Source: Flavobacterium sp. (lineage in GTDB: Bacteria; Bacteroidota; Bacteroidia; Flavobacteriales; Flavobacteriaceae). From it: a DNA stretch of 64,000 nt. Below are positions 1 to 9,754 of the stretch, one piece after another. The stretch lies in the NCBI GenBank assembly GCA_029946065.1, contig JAQSDU010000004.1, forward strand, positions 161,201-225,200, written 5' to 3'. Each line of letters starts with the position of its first letter. Positions within the stretch are counted from its first letter, which is position 1. The notes beneath the pieces were generated by a model. It searched no databases and was not told the origin of the DNA. It saw nothing but the letters and a program-made list of their open reading frames with translations. Both the position numbers and the translations under genes were made by a program.

Positions 1-683
1 ACGTTTTTGTTGCCGCAGTCCATCCATTCATCGACTTTTCCTGGTACAAATTTCATGCCTTTCACTTTCATATTCTCTAAAGCGTCTGTCAATTGGTATT
101 CGCCGCCTTTAACAACATTGTTATCCAGCAAATATTGCAGTTCTGACCGTAGCGTTTCGCCCGATTTAAAATAGTAAATACCAATAATCGCCAAATCTGA
201 AACGAATTCTTTTGGTTTTTCGACGAAATCAATAATCTGGTTGTTTTCGTTTAACTGAACTACACCAAATGCACTTGGGTCTTCTACTTGCTTCACCCAA
301 ATTACGCTATCTGCAGTGGTGTCTAATGTAAAATCGGCACGAAAAAGCGTATCGGCATAAGCTACAACAATCGGTCCCGACATGGAATCTTTGGCGCACA
401 TAATGGCGTGAGCGGTTCCGAGTGCTTCATTTTGGTAATATATAGTGCCTTTTGAGCCTAATTTTTCGGCGATGGCGATGAGTTCTTTTTCGACTTGTTT
501 GCCAAAATCCTTGTGGATAATGAACGCAATTTCTTCGATTTTCTGATGGATTACACCAGCGATATCTTCTACAAGGCGATGAACGATGGGTTTTCCTGCA
601 ATTGGAATTAATGGTTTTGGAACAGTTAGTGTGTGAGGGCGTAATCTGGAGCCGCGACCGGCCATTGGGACGATTATTTTCAT
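1..683 (-). CDS. Sugar-phosphate nucleotidyltransferase (partial, runs off left edge)
   Basis: About 227 codons are present and the frame is still open at base 1, so the C-terminus is missing. The ATG at 683 starts MKIIVPMAGRGSRLRPHT, the GxGxRLxP nucleotide-binding loop of the NTP_transferase fold, followed by KPLIPIAGKP with the catalytic-type lysine. Further on come VVAYADTLF at the metal-binding position and FVEKPKEF, the usual E-K-P motif. The family joins an NTP to a sugar 1-phosphate for cell-surface polysaccharide synthesis; glucose-1-phosphate thymidylyl- or uridylyltransferase is likely, but the substrate cannot be read. The start lies one base after the stop of the TPR gene, so translation is probably coupled, and the flippase two genes upstream fits a surface-glycan role. 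Confidence 0.85.
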   Translation of the reverse strand, partial: MKIIVPMAGRGSRLRPHTLTVPKPLIPIAGKPIVHRLVEDIAGVIHQKIEEIAFIIHKDFGKQVEKELIAIAEKLGSKGTIYYQNEALGTAHAIMCAKDSMSGPIVVAYADTLFRADFTLDTTADSVIWVKQVEDPSAFGVVQLNENNQIIDFVEKPKEFVSDLAIIGIYYFKSGETLRSELQYLLDNNVVKGGEYQLTDALENMKVKGMKFVPGKVDEWMDCGNKN

Positions 684-684
684 T

Positions 685-1617
685 TTATTCTGTTATGTTT
701 ATATTGTATTTCTTGGCCACTTTATTAAAAATTTCGAGCTGGTTTTTTTCTTTTAGGTCGTTGTAGAAGCCTGCGATATTGGCTTCGGCATCGTGAATGT
801 ATGGGGAGTTTGTTTTTTTATAAAGCATGTAAGCCTGGCAAATGTTATCTACGCCTTTTTCATATTGTCCATCGAGATAAAACATCCTTCCGGCGCCATA
901 ATATCCTTCGGGGTTTTCGGGGTAATATTCAATCATTTTTAAATGAGCGGCAGCGGCATTCTTGTAATCCTTCAACAGTTCATAAGCAGTGGCAAGGCTT
1001 CCGAGAGGAACAGTGCCTTTCGGGTCAAGCGCCAATGATTTTTCATAACATGGAATTGCTTCCTTATAACGGCCTAATTTTCTGTAACAAATTCCTAAAT
1101 TATCCCAAGCGAAAGCGAATTTTGAATCTTTCTTTACCGCTTTGTTGAATTGTACTAAAGCTGACTCATAATTTCCTTGGCTGAAATATTGTTCTCCTTC
1201 GCGGTAAAAAGCCATTGCTTTATCATTGTCTGAAAGGGAATGCTTTGATTTCTTGTTGTTAGACAGTAATAATAATTTTACTGCGGGGCATTCATCTAGC
1301 AATTTTTTTTGAATTTCAGGAAAATTTTCATCGGTAAAAATAGTGAAATCGAGGTTTTTGGTGACCGTGGTATCGGCAGTAACTTCAGCCTTTTTTTTAT
1401 CAACTTCATTAAGAATATTTTTCATCTGACTTGCCATGATCGCGCCCGAAATACAAGCCTTTATTGAGTCTGTCTTTTGCGGTGTTTCCAAATCATAATC
1501 TATCTTTTTTATGCATTTGCAGGCATCATCAAGCAATGTCTGATCTATTTTTTTTTCTTGCGAAAACGCAAGGGAATTAAAAAGGATAATAAGGATAAAA
1601 ATGACTTGATTTTTCAT
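685..1617 (-). CDS. Secreted tetratricopeptide-repeat protein
   Basis: The protein has 310 residues if started at ATG 1617. The frame stays open upstream into dut, but the 1617 start gives a clean signal peptide (MKNQVIFILIILF, cleavage probably after AFS-Q), so I prefer it. Residues about 25-125 are a charged region with scattered cysteines (ACKCIKK, DECPA). Residues about 130-290 hold at least four TPR units, for example YFSQGNYESALVQFNKAV and LGRYKEAIPCYEKSLALDP. TPR domains bind other proteins, so a periplasmic scaffold role is reasonable, but no specific function can be read. It lies between dut and the nucleotidyltransferase in a tight minus-strand operon. Confidence 0.8.
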   Translation of the reverse strand: MKNQVIFILIILFNSLAFSQEKKIDQTLLDDACKCIKKIDYDLETPQKTDSIKACISGAIMASQMKNILNEVDKKKAEVTADTTVTKNLDFTIFTDENFPEIQKKLLDECPAVKLLLLSNNKKSKHSLSDNDKAMAFYREGEQYFSQGNYESALVQFNKAVKKDSKFAFAWDNLGICYRKLGRYKEAIPCYEKSLALDPKGTVPLGSLATAYELLKDYKNAAAAHLKMIEYYPENPEGYYGAGRMFYLDGQYEKGVDNICQAYMLYKKTNSPYIHDAEANIAGFYNDLKEKNQLEIFNKVAKKYNINITE

Positions 1618-1640
1618 GTTTATAAAATTAAGTTCGTAAT

Positions 1641-2075
1641 TTATTTCACGCCAGTGCTCCCAAAGCCGCCTTCGCCACGAGATGTTTCGGTCAAAACTTC
1701 CACTTCGGTCCATTCGGCGCGTTCGTGTTTGGCGATAATTAGTTGTGCAATTCTTTCACCATTTTCGACGACAAAAGCTTCGTTGGATAAATTTACTAAA
1801 ATCACACCAATTTCTCCGCGATAATCGGCATCAATCGTTCCAGGAGAGTTGAGAACTGTAACGCCTTTTTTGGCCGCAAGTCCGCTTCTCGGACGCACTT
1901 GTGCTTCATAGCCGATGGGCAATTCGATAAAAAGTCCGGTTTTGACAATCGCCCGTTCGAGCGGATTTAAGGTGATGGATTCGGGAATGCTTGCTCTTAA
2001 ATCCATTCCCGCAGACGCAATGGTTTCGTAATTCGGCAGCGCATGTTCTGATTTATTGATTATCTGGATCTTCAT
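1641..2075 (-). CDS. dut: dUTP diphosphatase
   Basis: At 144 residues this is normal length for trimeric dUTPase, which hydrolyses dUTP to dUMP and pyrophosphate in the cytoplasm, keeping uracil out of DNA and feeding dTMP synthesis. All five motifs are visible: [32 protein letters not shown], with the catalytic Asp and the uracil-stacking Tyr; [20 protein letters not shown], the mobile C-terminal arm. Its ATG overlaps the last 23 bases of the flippase gene, so it is almost certainly translated from the same transcript. The neighbourhood is otherwise surface polysaccharide, so the pairing looks like operon convenience and not shared function. Confidence 0.97.
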   Translation of the reverse strand: MKIQIINKSEHALPNYETIASAGMDLRASIPESITLNPLERAIVKTGLFIELPIGYEAQVRPRSGLAAKKGVTVLNSPGTIDADYRGEIGVILVNLSNEAFVVENGERIAQLIIAKHERAEWTEVEVLTETSRGEGGFGSTGVK

Positions 2076-3600
2076 CTGGATTTTGTGTGTTTGGGATTAA
2101 ATCTTTTACGGTTGGTGTTTTTGATTTTCCGCGAATGATGCGGTTTAGCGTGTCTTTTTCGTTATAATAAATAAAACACATAAAAACGAGCAATAACGGA
2201 ATTCCGACAAAATAATTTTCACGGAAATAATAAAAAGAAATTACGGAAAAAAGGATGGAAAGGCCAAGATAACCGCCAATTTTTTTCATGTCATACGGAA
2301 TCGGATAATACTTATTTCCCCATACATACGAAATCACCATCATACTTCCATAGGCAGCAATGGTCGCAATTGCAGAGCCCATATAGCCGTCATATCCATT
2401 TTTTTGCATAATTGGTATCAGGATAAAATTCAGCGAAAGCGTTATCCCGGCACCAATTAGCGATATGTATGCGCCGATATGCGTCTTATCTATCAGTTTG
2501 TACCAAACGGAAAGATTGGTATAAATGCCTAAGAAAAAATTGGCCAGAATAATCAACGGGACGACTTTCATTGCGACCCAATAGGTGCTATCCCGGATCA
2601 TCAAAACTTTGAAAACATCTGCAAAGACAATGACTGATAACAGTATAAAAGATCCGAAAATCACAAAGTATTTGGTAATCGTTGCATAAGTTTCGGATGC
2701 TTTTTCATTTGACGCGTGGCTGAAAAAGAAAGGTTCTATGCCCAATGTATAAGCCGTACGGTACAAAACCATAAACAAGCCGAGTTTGTAACAAGCGGCA
2801 TAAACACCAACCTGATCTTTGGCGATATCTGCGGGCAATAGTTTTTCAAGTAAAATCTTATCGAACTGGTCATTGATTGCAAATGCGATTCCGGCGATCA
2901 AGATTGGCAATCCGTAACGCATCATTCTTTTCCAGAGCCCGAAATCGAAATGCCATTTTACCTGAAAATAATTTGGTAAAAGGATCGCAAATGTCAATAA
3001 ACTCGCAATGATATTGGATACAAAAATATAGCCGATCTTAAAATTTTCAAAATACATCGAACTCAGGAAAGAGTCGGGATATGCCTTTGCAATTTTCGGC
3101 AAGTAGATCAGGAAGAAAAGATTCAGCGTAAGGTTGATTACGACGTTTCCGATTTTAATGATTGCATATTTGATTGGTCTTGCTGTTGCCCGAAGTTTTG
3201 AAAACGGGATTATCACCAATGCGTCCAACGCAATAATCCAGATGGTATAAGTAATATACTGAACGTCAAATCCAATAAAATGAGCGAGCTGATTGCGGAA
3301 GATTAATGCTGCAGACAGAAACAGCAGGGAAGTCCAGAAAATAGAAATAATGGAAGTTTCTATTACACTTTTTTTATTGTCTTCTTTATTATAAAACCTA
3401 AAGAAAGAGGTCTCCATTCCGTAGGCCAGAATAACATTAAAAAAAATCATATAGGCAAAAATGACGTTAACGGCGCCATATTCTGCTTTGGGTAATAATT
3501 TTGTGTAAATCGGAACCAGTAAAAAACTGAACATCCTCGGCAAAACCGTCGCTAAACCATAAATGGCTGTTTGCTTAAAAAGATTTTTGTATAAACTCAA
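2053..3600 (-). CDS. Oligosaccharide flippase family protein (Wzx/MOP type)
   Basis: This 515-residue integral membrane protein has about 14 hydrophobic segments. It opens with [20 protein letters not shown] and then [24 protein letters not shown], the usual N-terminus of polysaccharide-export flippases, which move lipid-linked sugars across the inner membrane. The charged C-terminal tail (about 25 residues, Pro/Asp/Asn rich) is probably cytoplasmic. There is no ATG at the expected position; the start appears to be TTG at 3600, 26 bases after a TAnnTTTG element. It heads the operon with dut, the TPR protein and the nucleotidyltransferase. The exported glycan is unknown. Confidence 0.85.
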   Translation of the reverse strand: MSLYKNLFKQTAIYGLATVLPRMFSFLLVPIYTKLLPKAEYGAVNVIFAYMIFFNVILAYGMETSFFRFYNKEDNKKSVIETSIISIFWTSLLFLSAALIFRNQLAHFIGFDVQYITYTIWIIALDALVIIPFSKLRATARPIKYAIIKIGNVVINLTLNLFFLIYLPKIAKAYPDSFLSSMYFENFKIGYIFVSNIIASLLTFAILLPNYFQVKWHFDFGLWKRMMRYGLPILIAGIAFAINDQFDKILLEKLLPADIAKDQVGVYAACYKLGLFMVLYRTAYTLGIEPFFFSHASNEKASETYATITKYFVIFGSFILLSVIVFADVFKVLMIRDSTYWVAMKVVPLIILANFFLGIYTNLSVWYKLIDKTHIGAYISLIGAGITLSLNFILIPIMQKNGYDGYMGSAIATIAAYGSMMVISYVWGNKYYPIPYDMKKIGGYLGLSILFSVISFYYFRENYFVGIPLLLVFMCFIYYNEKDTLNRIIRGKSKTPTVKDLIPNTQNPDEDPDNQ

Positions 3601-3625
3601 TGTTCCGGGAAATTTATTTGTCGAA

Positions 3626-3633
3626 CAAAAATA
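3626..3633 (-). promoter_or_regulatory. -7 promoter element for the flippase operon
   Basis: On the minus strand this reads TATTTTTG, a match to the Bacteroidetes TAnnTTTG element, 26 bases before the TTG start at 3600. No clear -33 TTG is seen at the usual spacing. Confidence 0.5.
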
Positions 3634-3689
3634 ACGATTTCTTTGGTTTATTGTTGTTTTTCACGGGTTTTCGTTGTGCTGATTTGCAT

Positions 3690-3697
3690 TATATTTG
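3690..3697 (+). promoter_or_regulatory. -7 promoter element for the prolyl oligopeptidase gene
   Basis: TATATTTG matches TAnnTTTG and ends 21 bases before the ATG at 3719. It overlaps an in-frame TTG at 3695, which argues that 3695 is not the start. A -33 TTG at normal spacing is not obvious. Confidence 0.55.
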
Positions 3698-3718
3698 TCG
3701 CTCAATCTTGTCTTTCAA

Positions 3719-5803
3719 ATGAAAATAATTTCGCTTTGCAGTTGCTTTATATTTACGACATTTTGCTTCGCACAAGAATTTCCAAAAGCTAAAAAAACAC
3801 CGGTTTTAGTTAGCAAACACGGCATTTCTTTTGCGGATGATTATCCTTGGATGGAAGATATGCGCAGTACCGAAATGGCCGATTGGATTGCTGCACAAAA
3901 CACGTTTACCGACGCACATTTTGCCGAAATCGGCAATACTTATGCGTCTTTGAAAACTATAAAAAAATACGATGCCGGTCGTTCCTATAAACTTGCTGAC
4001 CGAAAAGGCGCTTATTTTTTTTATATGTTCCGAAAGCAAAATGACAAATCTTCATCGCTTTATGTGGCAAAAAGCCTCGATGAAAAGCCGTTGGAAATTA
4101 TTAATCCGAATTTGATTTACGATGATAAGGTAGTGTCGATTACCAAATATTTCCCTTCAAAAACCTCAAAATTGTTATCGTTTAAGATTGCTGTCGATGG
4201 CAGTGACAGGCAAGAAATAAGGTTTTATGATTTTAAGCAAAAAAAACAACTCGATGATGTTTTGCAAAATGTAAAGTTTTCAAACGTTTCGTGGAACGGC
4301 GAAGAAGGTATTTTCTATAAGAAAAACAGCAACCGCCAGCAGTTTGCCAAAGATTCAACCTTCCAATTGATGTACCATAAAATCGGAACGCTGCAGGAGC
4401 AAGACAAACTAGTTTTTGACGACAGCAAAACGGAAGGTAATATTTTAAGCTTTTTTACGGCTTCCAATAAGCTTTTTATCATTGAGGACAACAAAGAGGA
4501 AACACTCAAGAACTATTATGTCGCCGATCTTGATGAGAAAATGGTGCTGGATAAATTCATCGAAAATGATGCTACCGGCTTGGAATTCCTGAGTTTTCGA
4601 GACAACCGCGTTTACTTTTCATCCAAAGATTACGATTGGGGCGAAATTCGATCTTTTGACTTAAAAGACCGTAAGAATGAAAAAGTTATTATTCCTCAGA
4701 TTTATACACATTTGTTGGTAAGGTCGTATTTGTTGGGCGATTATATAGTTTGCAAGTACAAAACTATTGGAAAAAACTATCTTTTGGTTTATGATTATTC
4801 CGGCAAATGGATCCGAAAAATTGAAGCGCCGCAAGGAACGGATTTGGATTTCAGCTTTTTTGACGCAAAAACAAAGGAGCTTTTTTATACGCAGTTTTCG
4901 TATGTGATGCCGAACCAAAATTTCAAAATTAACATCGAAACCGGTGAAGACTTGCCTTTTTTTAACGACCGCTATAAAGCAAAAGCAAATGTGTTCCCTT
5001 TCGGTTATTTCGAAACGAAGACCATCACGTATAAAAGTCGCGACAATGTTGATGTTCCCATTACCATCGTTTATAAAAAAGGACTTCCGCTTGACGGTAA
5101 TAATCCGACAATTTTAAAAGCTTATGGTGGTTTCGGAAAGATAAATGCTTATAATTATGATACCGGATTGCTCTATTTTCTGGAGAATGGCGGTGTATTC
5201 GCTTATGCAGAAATCCGAGGCAACGGTGACAAAGGCAAGCAATGGCACCTCGACGGAACACGACTAAAAAAGAACAATACGTTCAATGATTTTATTGATG
5301 CAGCAGAATTTTTGATTGCTCAAAAATACACTTCTCCAAACAAACTCGCCATAACCGGCGGTTCGCAAGGCGGTTTATTGGTTGGCGTTGCAATGACACA
5401 AAGACCTGAATTGTTTAAAGTTGCCGTTCCAGAAGTGGGCGTTTTTGATATGTCGAGATTCTCAGATTATACCGTTGGGCGTTTCCATAACGACGAATAT
5501 GGAGATCCCGAAAACGAGGACGAATATCAAGCAATGATGGCCTATTCGCCTTACCAGAATATAAAAGAAGACGTAAATTATCCGGTGACATTAATTTTGA
5601 CTTCTGAAAATGACGATCGTGTGCCTCCTGTTCATTCGTATAAATTTGCTGCAAGATTGCAGAATCGTGCCGCACAGAAAAACCCGGTTTATATTAAGAT
5701 TGCCAGAAAATCCGGGCACAGTGGGAATAACACGAGTTACGATTCGTGGCTGCAGTCGGAATCGGAATTTTACGGTTTTATACTGTACCATTTGAACCAA
5801 TAA
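3719..5803 (+). CDS. Prolyl oligopeptidase family serine peptidase (S9A), secreted
   Basis: The protein has 694 residues from ATG 3719. A signal peptide is visible (MKIISLCSCFIFTTFCFA, then QEFPK), so it acts in the periplasm or outside. Residues about 20-430 form the S9 N-terminal beta-propeller region, starting with the typical DDYPWMEDM. The C-terminal alpha/beta hydrolase domain carries the catalytic triad: Ser549 in GGSQGG, Asp at about 632 in ENDDRVPP, and His667 in SGHSG. The family cleaves after proline in short peptides, so it probably serves peptide scavenging. It is transcribed alone, divergent from the flippase operon and ending in a shared terminator with atpG. Confidence 0.93.
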   Translation: MKIISLCSCFIFTTFCFAQEFPKAKKTPVLVSKHGISFADDYPWMEDMRSTEMADWIAAQNTFTDAHFAEIGNTYASLKTIKKYDAGRSYKLADRKGAYFFYMFRKQNDKSSSLYVAKSLDEKPLEIINPNLIYDDKVVSITKYFPSKTSKLLSFKIAVDGSDRQEIRFYDFKQKKQLDDVLQNVKFSNVSWNGEEGIFYKKNSNRQQFAKDSTFQLMYHKIGTLQEQDKLVFDDSKTEGNILSFFTASNKLFIIEDNKEETLKNYYVADLDEKMVLDKFIENDATGLEFLSFRDNRVYFSSKDYDWGEIRSFDLKDRKNEKVIIPQIYTHLLVRSYLLGDYIVCKYKTIGKNYLLVYDYSGKWIRKIEAPQGTDLDFSFFDAKTKELFYTQFSYVMPNQNFKINIETGEDLPFFNDRYKAKANVFPFGYFETKTITYKSRDNVDVPITIVYKKGLPLDGNNPTILKAYGGFGKINAYNYDTGLLYFLENGGVFAYAEIRGNGDKGKQWHLDGTRLKKNNTFNDFIDAAEFLIAQKYTSPNKLAITGGSQGGLLVGVAMTQRPELFKVAVPEVGVFDMSRFSDYTVGRFHNDEYGDPENEDEYQAMMAYSPYQNIKEDVNYPVTLILTSENDDRVPPVHSYKFAARLQNRAAQKNPVYIKIARKSGHSGNNTSYDSWLQSESEFYGFILYHLNQ

Positions 5804-5804
5804 A

Positions 5805-5832
5805 AAAAGCCGATAATTAATTATCGGCTTTT
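5805..5832. terminator. Bidirectional terminator between prolyl oligopeptidase gene and atpG
   Basis: This is a perfect 28-base palindrome centred at 5818/5819. Its core is GCCGATAATT and its complement, flanked by A4 and T4, so it can act for both convergent genes. Confidence 0.85.
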
Positions 5833-5861
5833 CTTCTATCAAATTTGTGTGGTATTCTTAA

Positions 5862-6725
5862 TTATCCGTTCAAGGCTTCTGCTCCACCAACAATCTCTAA
5901 AATTTCGTTGGTAATCGCTGCCTGACGCGCTTTGTTGTAGGTCAGTTTTAACTGGTTTCTCAACTCGGTAGCGTTATCGGTTGCTTTGTGCATTGCGGTC
6001 ATACGTGCGCCGTGTTCAGATGCGAACGAATCGCGAATGGCTTTGTACAATTGCGTTTTAAGCATTTTCGGGATTAATGTCAATACGATTTCTTCTTTTG
6101 AAGGCTCGAAAATATAATCCGTTGCGTTTTGTGGCAAGTCTGATTTAAGCGGCACTAACGGCAAAAATTGCTCTGCCTGAACGATTTGCGTTGCGGCATT
6201 TTTGAATTGGTTATAAACCAAAACAATCTTGTCGTATTTTCCTTCTGTGAAAAGTTGCACCAATTCATCTGCAATTAGGGCAACATTTTCGAACGTAAGG
6301 TTATCGAAAACATTGTTGTTATTTGTGATTACCGTGTGCGTTTTGCGGATAGCATCGTTTCCTTTTTTACCAACGGTAATAAAATCAACTTGTTTTCCCG
6401 CATATTCGTTTTCGGTAAGACGTCTTGCTTCTTTAACGATATTCGAGTTAAAAGCACCGCTCAATCCACGATTAGATGTGATGGCAACGATCAAAACACG
6501 TTTTACTTCTCTTTGTGCGGTAAAATCACCACCAGCATCACCGTCGAGTGTTGCAGAAAGATTTTGAAGCAATTCTGTCAATTTTTCGGCATAAGGGCGC
6601 ATCGCCGTGATTGCATCTTGTGCTTTCTTCAGTTTTGCAGCAGAAACCATTTTCATCGCCGATGTAATCTGCATCGTTGAGGAGACGGAGGTAATTCTGT
6701 TACGGATTTCCTTTAGGTTTGCCAT
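5862..6725 (-). CDS. atpG: F1Fo ATP synthase subunit gamma
   Basis: The gamma subunit (287 residues, normal length) is the rotating shaft of F1. The N-terminus MANLKEIRNRITSVSSTMQITSAMKMVSAAKLKKA is split here as the long helix starting MANLKEIRNRI and the AMKMVSAAKL motif, with the conserved C-terminal helix NKARQAAITNEILEIVGGA. The central Rossmann-like part includes ITSNRGLSGAFN. It is the last gene of the atp cluster on this strand and is followed by the palindromic terminator, so atpD and atpC are not adjacent, as in many Bacteroidetes. An 81-base gap with a phased repeat separates it from atpA. Confidence 0.97.
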   Translation of the reverse strand: MANLKEIRNRITSVSSTMQITSAMKMVSAAKLKKAQDAITAMRPYAEKLTELLQNLSATLDGDAGGDFTAQREVKRVLIVAITSNRGLSGAFNSNIVKEARRLTENEYAGKQVDFITVGKKGNDAIRKTHTVITNNNNVFDNLTFENVALIADELVQLFTEGKYDKIVLVYNQFKNAATQIVQAEQFLPLVPLKSDLPQNATDYIFEPSKEEIVLTLIPKMLKTQLYKAIRDSFASEHGARMTAMHKATDNATELRNQLKLTYNKARQAAITNEILEIVGGAEALNG

Positions 6726-6733
6726 TGTTTATA

Positions 6734-6804
6734 GGTTTTAGGTATTAGGTGTTGGGTGTTGGGTTCAGAAAATACTAAAACCTAACACCCAAAACCCAGA
6801 ACCC
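6734..6804. repeat. Period-7 self-complementary intergenic element in the atp operon (atpA-atpG)
   Basis: Five heptamers follow each other without a break at 6734-6768: GGTTTTA, GGTATTA, GGTGTTG, GGTGTTG, GGTTCAG. After a short loop, heptamers of complementary type run at 6774-6804: ACTAAAA, CCTAACA, CCCAAAA, CCCAGAA, CCC. The arms can pair in more than one register. Confidence 0.7.
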
Positions 6805-6806
6805 AT

Positions 6807-8384
6807 TTAATTATATTTCGCTGAAACTTCTTTAGCTGCTTTTTCAATCACACCTGTGATTTCGTCATCCAGTTTTCCGGCTTTTAGAGCTTTCAAAGTG
6901 TCTTGATGACCTGTATTCAGGTATTCTAAGAAGTCTTTTTCGAATTCTTTTACTTTGTTTACAGGAACATTTCTCAACAAGTTTTTAGAACCGGCATAAA
7001 TGATTGCTACTTGATCTTCCACTTTGTAAGGATCGTTCAAACCTTGTTTTAAGATTTCAACGTTTCTTCTTCCTTTTTCGATTACGTTTAAAGTAACCGC
7101 GTCAAGATCAGAACCGAATTTTGCAAACGCCTCCAATTCACGAAATTGTGCTTGATCAAGTTTCAAAGTACCGGCAACTTTCTTCATCGATTTAATTTGT
7201 GCGTTACCTCCAACACGAGATACCGAAATACCTACGTTAATCGCCGGACGAACCCCAGAGTTGAACAAATCACCATCAAGGAAAATCTGTCCGTCTGTAA
7301 TCGAAATTACGTTAGTTGGGATGTATGCAGAAACGTCACCCGCTTGTGTTTCAATAATTGGTAAAGCTGTTAATGAACCGCCACCTTTTACGATACCTTT
7401 GATAGAATCGGGTAAGTCGTTCATTGCTTTTGCGATTTCGTCGTTGTTGATTACTTTACAAGCACGCTCTAATAAACGACTGTGCAAGTAAAAAACGTCT
7501 CCAGGATATGCCTCACGTCCCGGTGGTCTTCTTAACAAAAGAGACACCTCACGGTAAGCAACGGCTTGTTTAGACAAATCATCATAAACGATTAACGCTG
7601 GACGACCTGAATCACGGAAATATTCTCCGATAGCTGCACCCGCAAGTGGCGCATACACCTGCATCGGTGCAGGGTCAGAAGCATTAGCGGCAACGATTAC
7701 GGTGTAAGCCATTGCGCCTTTCTCTTCTAACATTTTAGCAATTCCTGCTACGGTCGAAGCTTTTTGTCCGATGGCAACATATATACAGAATACAGGCTGA
7801 CCTGCATCATAAAATTCTTTTTGATTCAAAATGGTATCAAGACAAACGGTAGATTTACCAGTTTGACGGTCACCAATTACCAGCTCACGTTGTCCACGGC
7901 CTACAGGGATCATCGCATCGACAGCTTTTACACCTGTTTGCAATGGTTCAGTAACGGGTTGACGGAAGATAACTCCCGGTGCTTTTCTTTCGAGTGGCAT
8001 TTCGTAAAGTGTTCCACCAATTGGTCCTTTTCCGTCGATTGGAAAACCAAGTGTATTGACTACACGGCCTACCATTTCTTCACCAACTTTTAGAGACGCA
8101 ATACGTTGTGTTCTTTTTGCAGTTGAACCTTCTTTGATTCCCGTTGATGGTCCTAAAAGTACCACACCTACGTTATCTTCTTCAAGGTTCAAAACGATAG
8201 CTTCAAGTCCGTTATCGAACTCCACAAGCTCACCATACTGAACATTTGAAAGACCGTAGATACGCGCGATACCGTCACCGACGTTCAATACTGTTCCAAC
8301 TTCTTCAAGCGTAGCACCAGATTCAGAACCTGATAATTGTTTCTTTAATATTGCTGAAATTTCAGCAGGTTTGATTTCCGCCAT
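6807..8384 (-). CDS. atpA: F1Fo ATP synthase subunit alpha
   Basis: The alpha subunit has 525 residues, slightly longer than the E. coli protein. The P-loop GDRQTGKST binds the non-catalytic nucleotide, and the family signature near [14 protein letters not shown] carries the arginine that reaches into the catalytic site of beta. The N-terminal beta-barrel ([17 protein letters not shown]) and the C-terminal helical domain ([20 protein letters not shown]) are intact. It works with beta, which is not in this window, to make ATP at the inner membrane. It starts 16 bases after atpH. Confidence 0.98.
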   Translation of the reverse strand: MAEIKPAEISAILKKQLSGSESGATLEEVGTVLNVGDGIARIYGLSNVQYGELVEFDNGLEAIVLNLEEDNVGVVLLGPSTGIKEGSTAKRTQRIASLKVGEEMVGRVVNTLGFPIDGKGPIGGTLYEMPLERKAPGVIFRQPVTEPLQTGVKAVDAMIPVGRGQRELVIGDRQTGKSTVCLDTILNQKEFYDAGQPVFCIYVAIGQKASTVAGIAKMLEEKGAMAYTVIVAANASDPAPMQVYAPLAGAAIGEYFRDSGRPALIVYDDLSKQAVAYREVSLLLRRPPGREAYPGDVFYLHSRLLERACKVINNDEIAKAMNDLPDSIKGIVKGGGSLTALPIIETQAGDVSAYIPTNVISITDGQIFLDGDLFNSGVRPAINVGISVSRVGGNAQIKSMKKVAGTLKLDQAQFRELEAFAKFGSDLDAVTLNVIEKGRRNVEILKQGLNDPYKVEDQVAIIYAGSKNLLRNVPVNKVKEFEKDFLEYLNTGHQDTLKALKAGKLDDEITGVIEKAAKEVSAKYN

Positions 8385-8400
8385 AATTATTTATAAATAA

Positions 8401-8934
8401 CTAGTTACTTAATTCTCTTTTTAATACCTGTAAACTGTTGGCAATGGAAGCATTGTATTGCTTGTCGCCTATTCTTAATATGAATCCGCCAATAATCGCT
8501 GGATCTATAATGTTTTCAATTACTATTTTCTTGTTCGAAAAAGTAAGGATTTTCGCCAAAACTTTTGCTTCAAGTGCTGCATCCATCGGAATTGCAGTTG
8601 TCACTTTTGCTACTTCAACACCATTCATTTCGTCGAACAAACGGTTGTATTCAGATGCAATATCAGACAAGGCTTCAAACCTCTTGTTACCCGACAATAA
8701 TCCGAAAAGATCTTTTGTCAATGGATTTACATCTGCAAAAATTTCCAACAATGCACTTTCTTTAGCATCCGTTCCCAAAGTAGGGTTTACGATAAAAGCA
8801 CTCAATTCGACGTTACCATTGATGGTTGAAGCGATGGTCGCCATATCAGCATTTACGGCTACAGCCACGCCTTTGTCGTTTGCTGTATCAAGCACTGCCT
8901 TTGCATAACGGATTGCTGCTCTTGTACCTGCCAT
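8401..8934 (-). CDS. atpH: F1Fo ATP synthase subunit delta
   Basis: The 177-residue OSCP/delta subunit is the stator cap linking F1 to the b subunits. It begins MAGTRAAIRYAKAVLDTA, the usual RYAKAL-type helix, and ends in the conserved C-terminal domain (IDPAIIGGFILRIGDKQYNAS). The order atpF-atpH-atpA is standard. The ATG lies one base after the atpF stop, so the two are translationally coupled. Confidence 0.95.
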   Translation of the reverse strand: MAGTRAAIRYAKAVLDTANDKGVAVAVNADMATIASTINGNVELSAFIVNPTLGTDAKESALLEIFADVNPLTKDLFGLLSGNKRFEALSDIASEYNRLFDEMNGVEVAKVTTAIPMDAALEAKVLAKILTFSNKKIVIENIIDPAIIGGFILRIGDKQYNASIANSLQVLKRELSN

Positions 8935-8935
8935 A

Positions 8936-9436
8936 TTAGTTTAATTTAGCGTCGCCCAACATTTTCTCAACCAATTTGGTTTGAGCTTCTTTGTTAGACA
9001 ATTCGTCTTTCAATAATTTTTCAGCGATTTCAAGTGACAATGAAGAAACCTGGGCTTTTAATTCTGCCATAGCAGCATTTTTTTCGCTTTCGATAGCTGC
9101 TTTTGCCTGCTCGATCATTTTGGCTGTAACCACTTGAGTTTCAGTTTTAGCATCGGCAATCATTTTTTCTTTTATCTGGTGGCCTTCTTTTAGGATGGTG
9201 TCGCGTTCCATTCTGGCTTCCTGTAAAATACGTTGGTTGTCTGCCTGAAGGTTTTGCATTTCGCTTCTTGCTTGTTCAGCAGAAAGGAGTGCGTTGCGAA
9301 TTCCTTCTTCTCTTTCGTTAACGGCATTTAAGATTGGTTTCCAAGCGAAAGCTCTCAAAAGGAATATCAATCCGATAAAAATCAGCATTTGCCAGAAGAA
9401 CAAACCTAACGAAAAATCTTCAATTAACTTTTCCAT
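8936..9436 (-). CDS. atpF: F1Fo ATP synthase subunit b
   Basis: The 166-residue peripheral stalk has one N-terminal membrane helix (LGLFFWQMLIFIGLIFLLRAF) followed by a long charged, Ala/Glu/Lys-rich coiled coil (residues about 35-150) that dimerises and reaches delta. Length and architecture are normal. It lies downstream of atpE behind an 82-base gap that contains a strong hairpin, which may set its expression relative to subunit c. Confidence 0.95.
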   Translation of the reverse strand: MEKLIEDFSLGLFFWQMLIFIGLIFLLRAFAWKPILNAVNEREEGIRNALLSAEQARSEMQNLQADNQRILQEARMERDTILKEGHQIKEKMIADAKTETQVVTAKMIEQAKAAIESEKNAAMAELKAQVSSLSLEIAEKLLKDELSNKEAQTKLVEKMLGDAKLN

Positions 9437-9481
9437 ATTATGTGTGCGTTATATCTTTAATGTGTAATGTAAAATTGAAAC

Positions 9482-9510
9482 AAAAGCTGCAACCAACCGT
9501 TACAGCTTTT
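9482..9510 (-). terminator. Intercistronic hairpin (attenuator-like) directly after atpE
   Basis: The arms AAAAGCTG (9482-9489) and CAGCTTTT (9503-9510) pair, and AAC/GTT extends the stem past one mismatch. On the minus strand it follows the atpE stop by about 8 bases and is trailed by TTTTGTTTC. It looks like a leaky terminator or RNA-stabilising hairpin between atpE and atpF; which one is inference. Confidence 0.6.
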
Positions 9511-9518
9511 TGTTTTTT

Positions 9519-9722
9519 TTAAGCGTTTTCAGCAACTGCAAATAATGCAGCAAATCCGATACCTTCAATAAGCGCTGCTGCAATTAGCATAGCTGTTTGA
9601 ATTTTTCCTGTAGCTTCAGGTTGACGTGCAATAGCATCCATTGCTTGTCCACCGATTTTACCGATACCGATACCAGCTCCGATAACTACTAATCCTGCTC
9701 CAACGATTCTAGGAATTTCCAT
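9519..9722 (-). CDS. atpE: F1Fo ATP synthase subunit c
   Basis: The 67-residue proteolipid consists of two membrane helices joined by a polar loop (ARQPEATGK, residues 32-40). Helix 1 is glycine-rich (GAGLVVIGAGIGIGKIGG). Helix 2 carries the ion-binding carboxylate Glu53 in LIEGIGFA. The residue after Glu53 is Gly, not the Ser seen in sodium-binding c rings, and the glutamine of the sodium signature is not evident in helix 1, so proton coupling is more likely (family knowledge plus inference). Many copies form the rotor ring. Confidence 0.96.
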   Translation of the reverse strand: MEIPRIVGAGLVVIGAGIGIGKIGGQAMDAIARQPEATGKIQTAMLIAAALIEGIGFAALFAVAENA

Positions 9723-9754
9723 AATATATGTATTAAAAATTAAACATTCAAGTT

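Noticed and set aside
8438..8908. 156-codon plus-strand frame inside atpH
   Set aside because: Mirror frame rich in Ser/Ala/Thr and without homology; atpH is certain.
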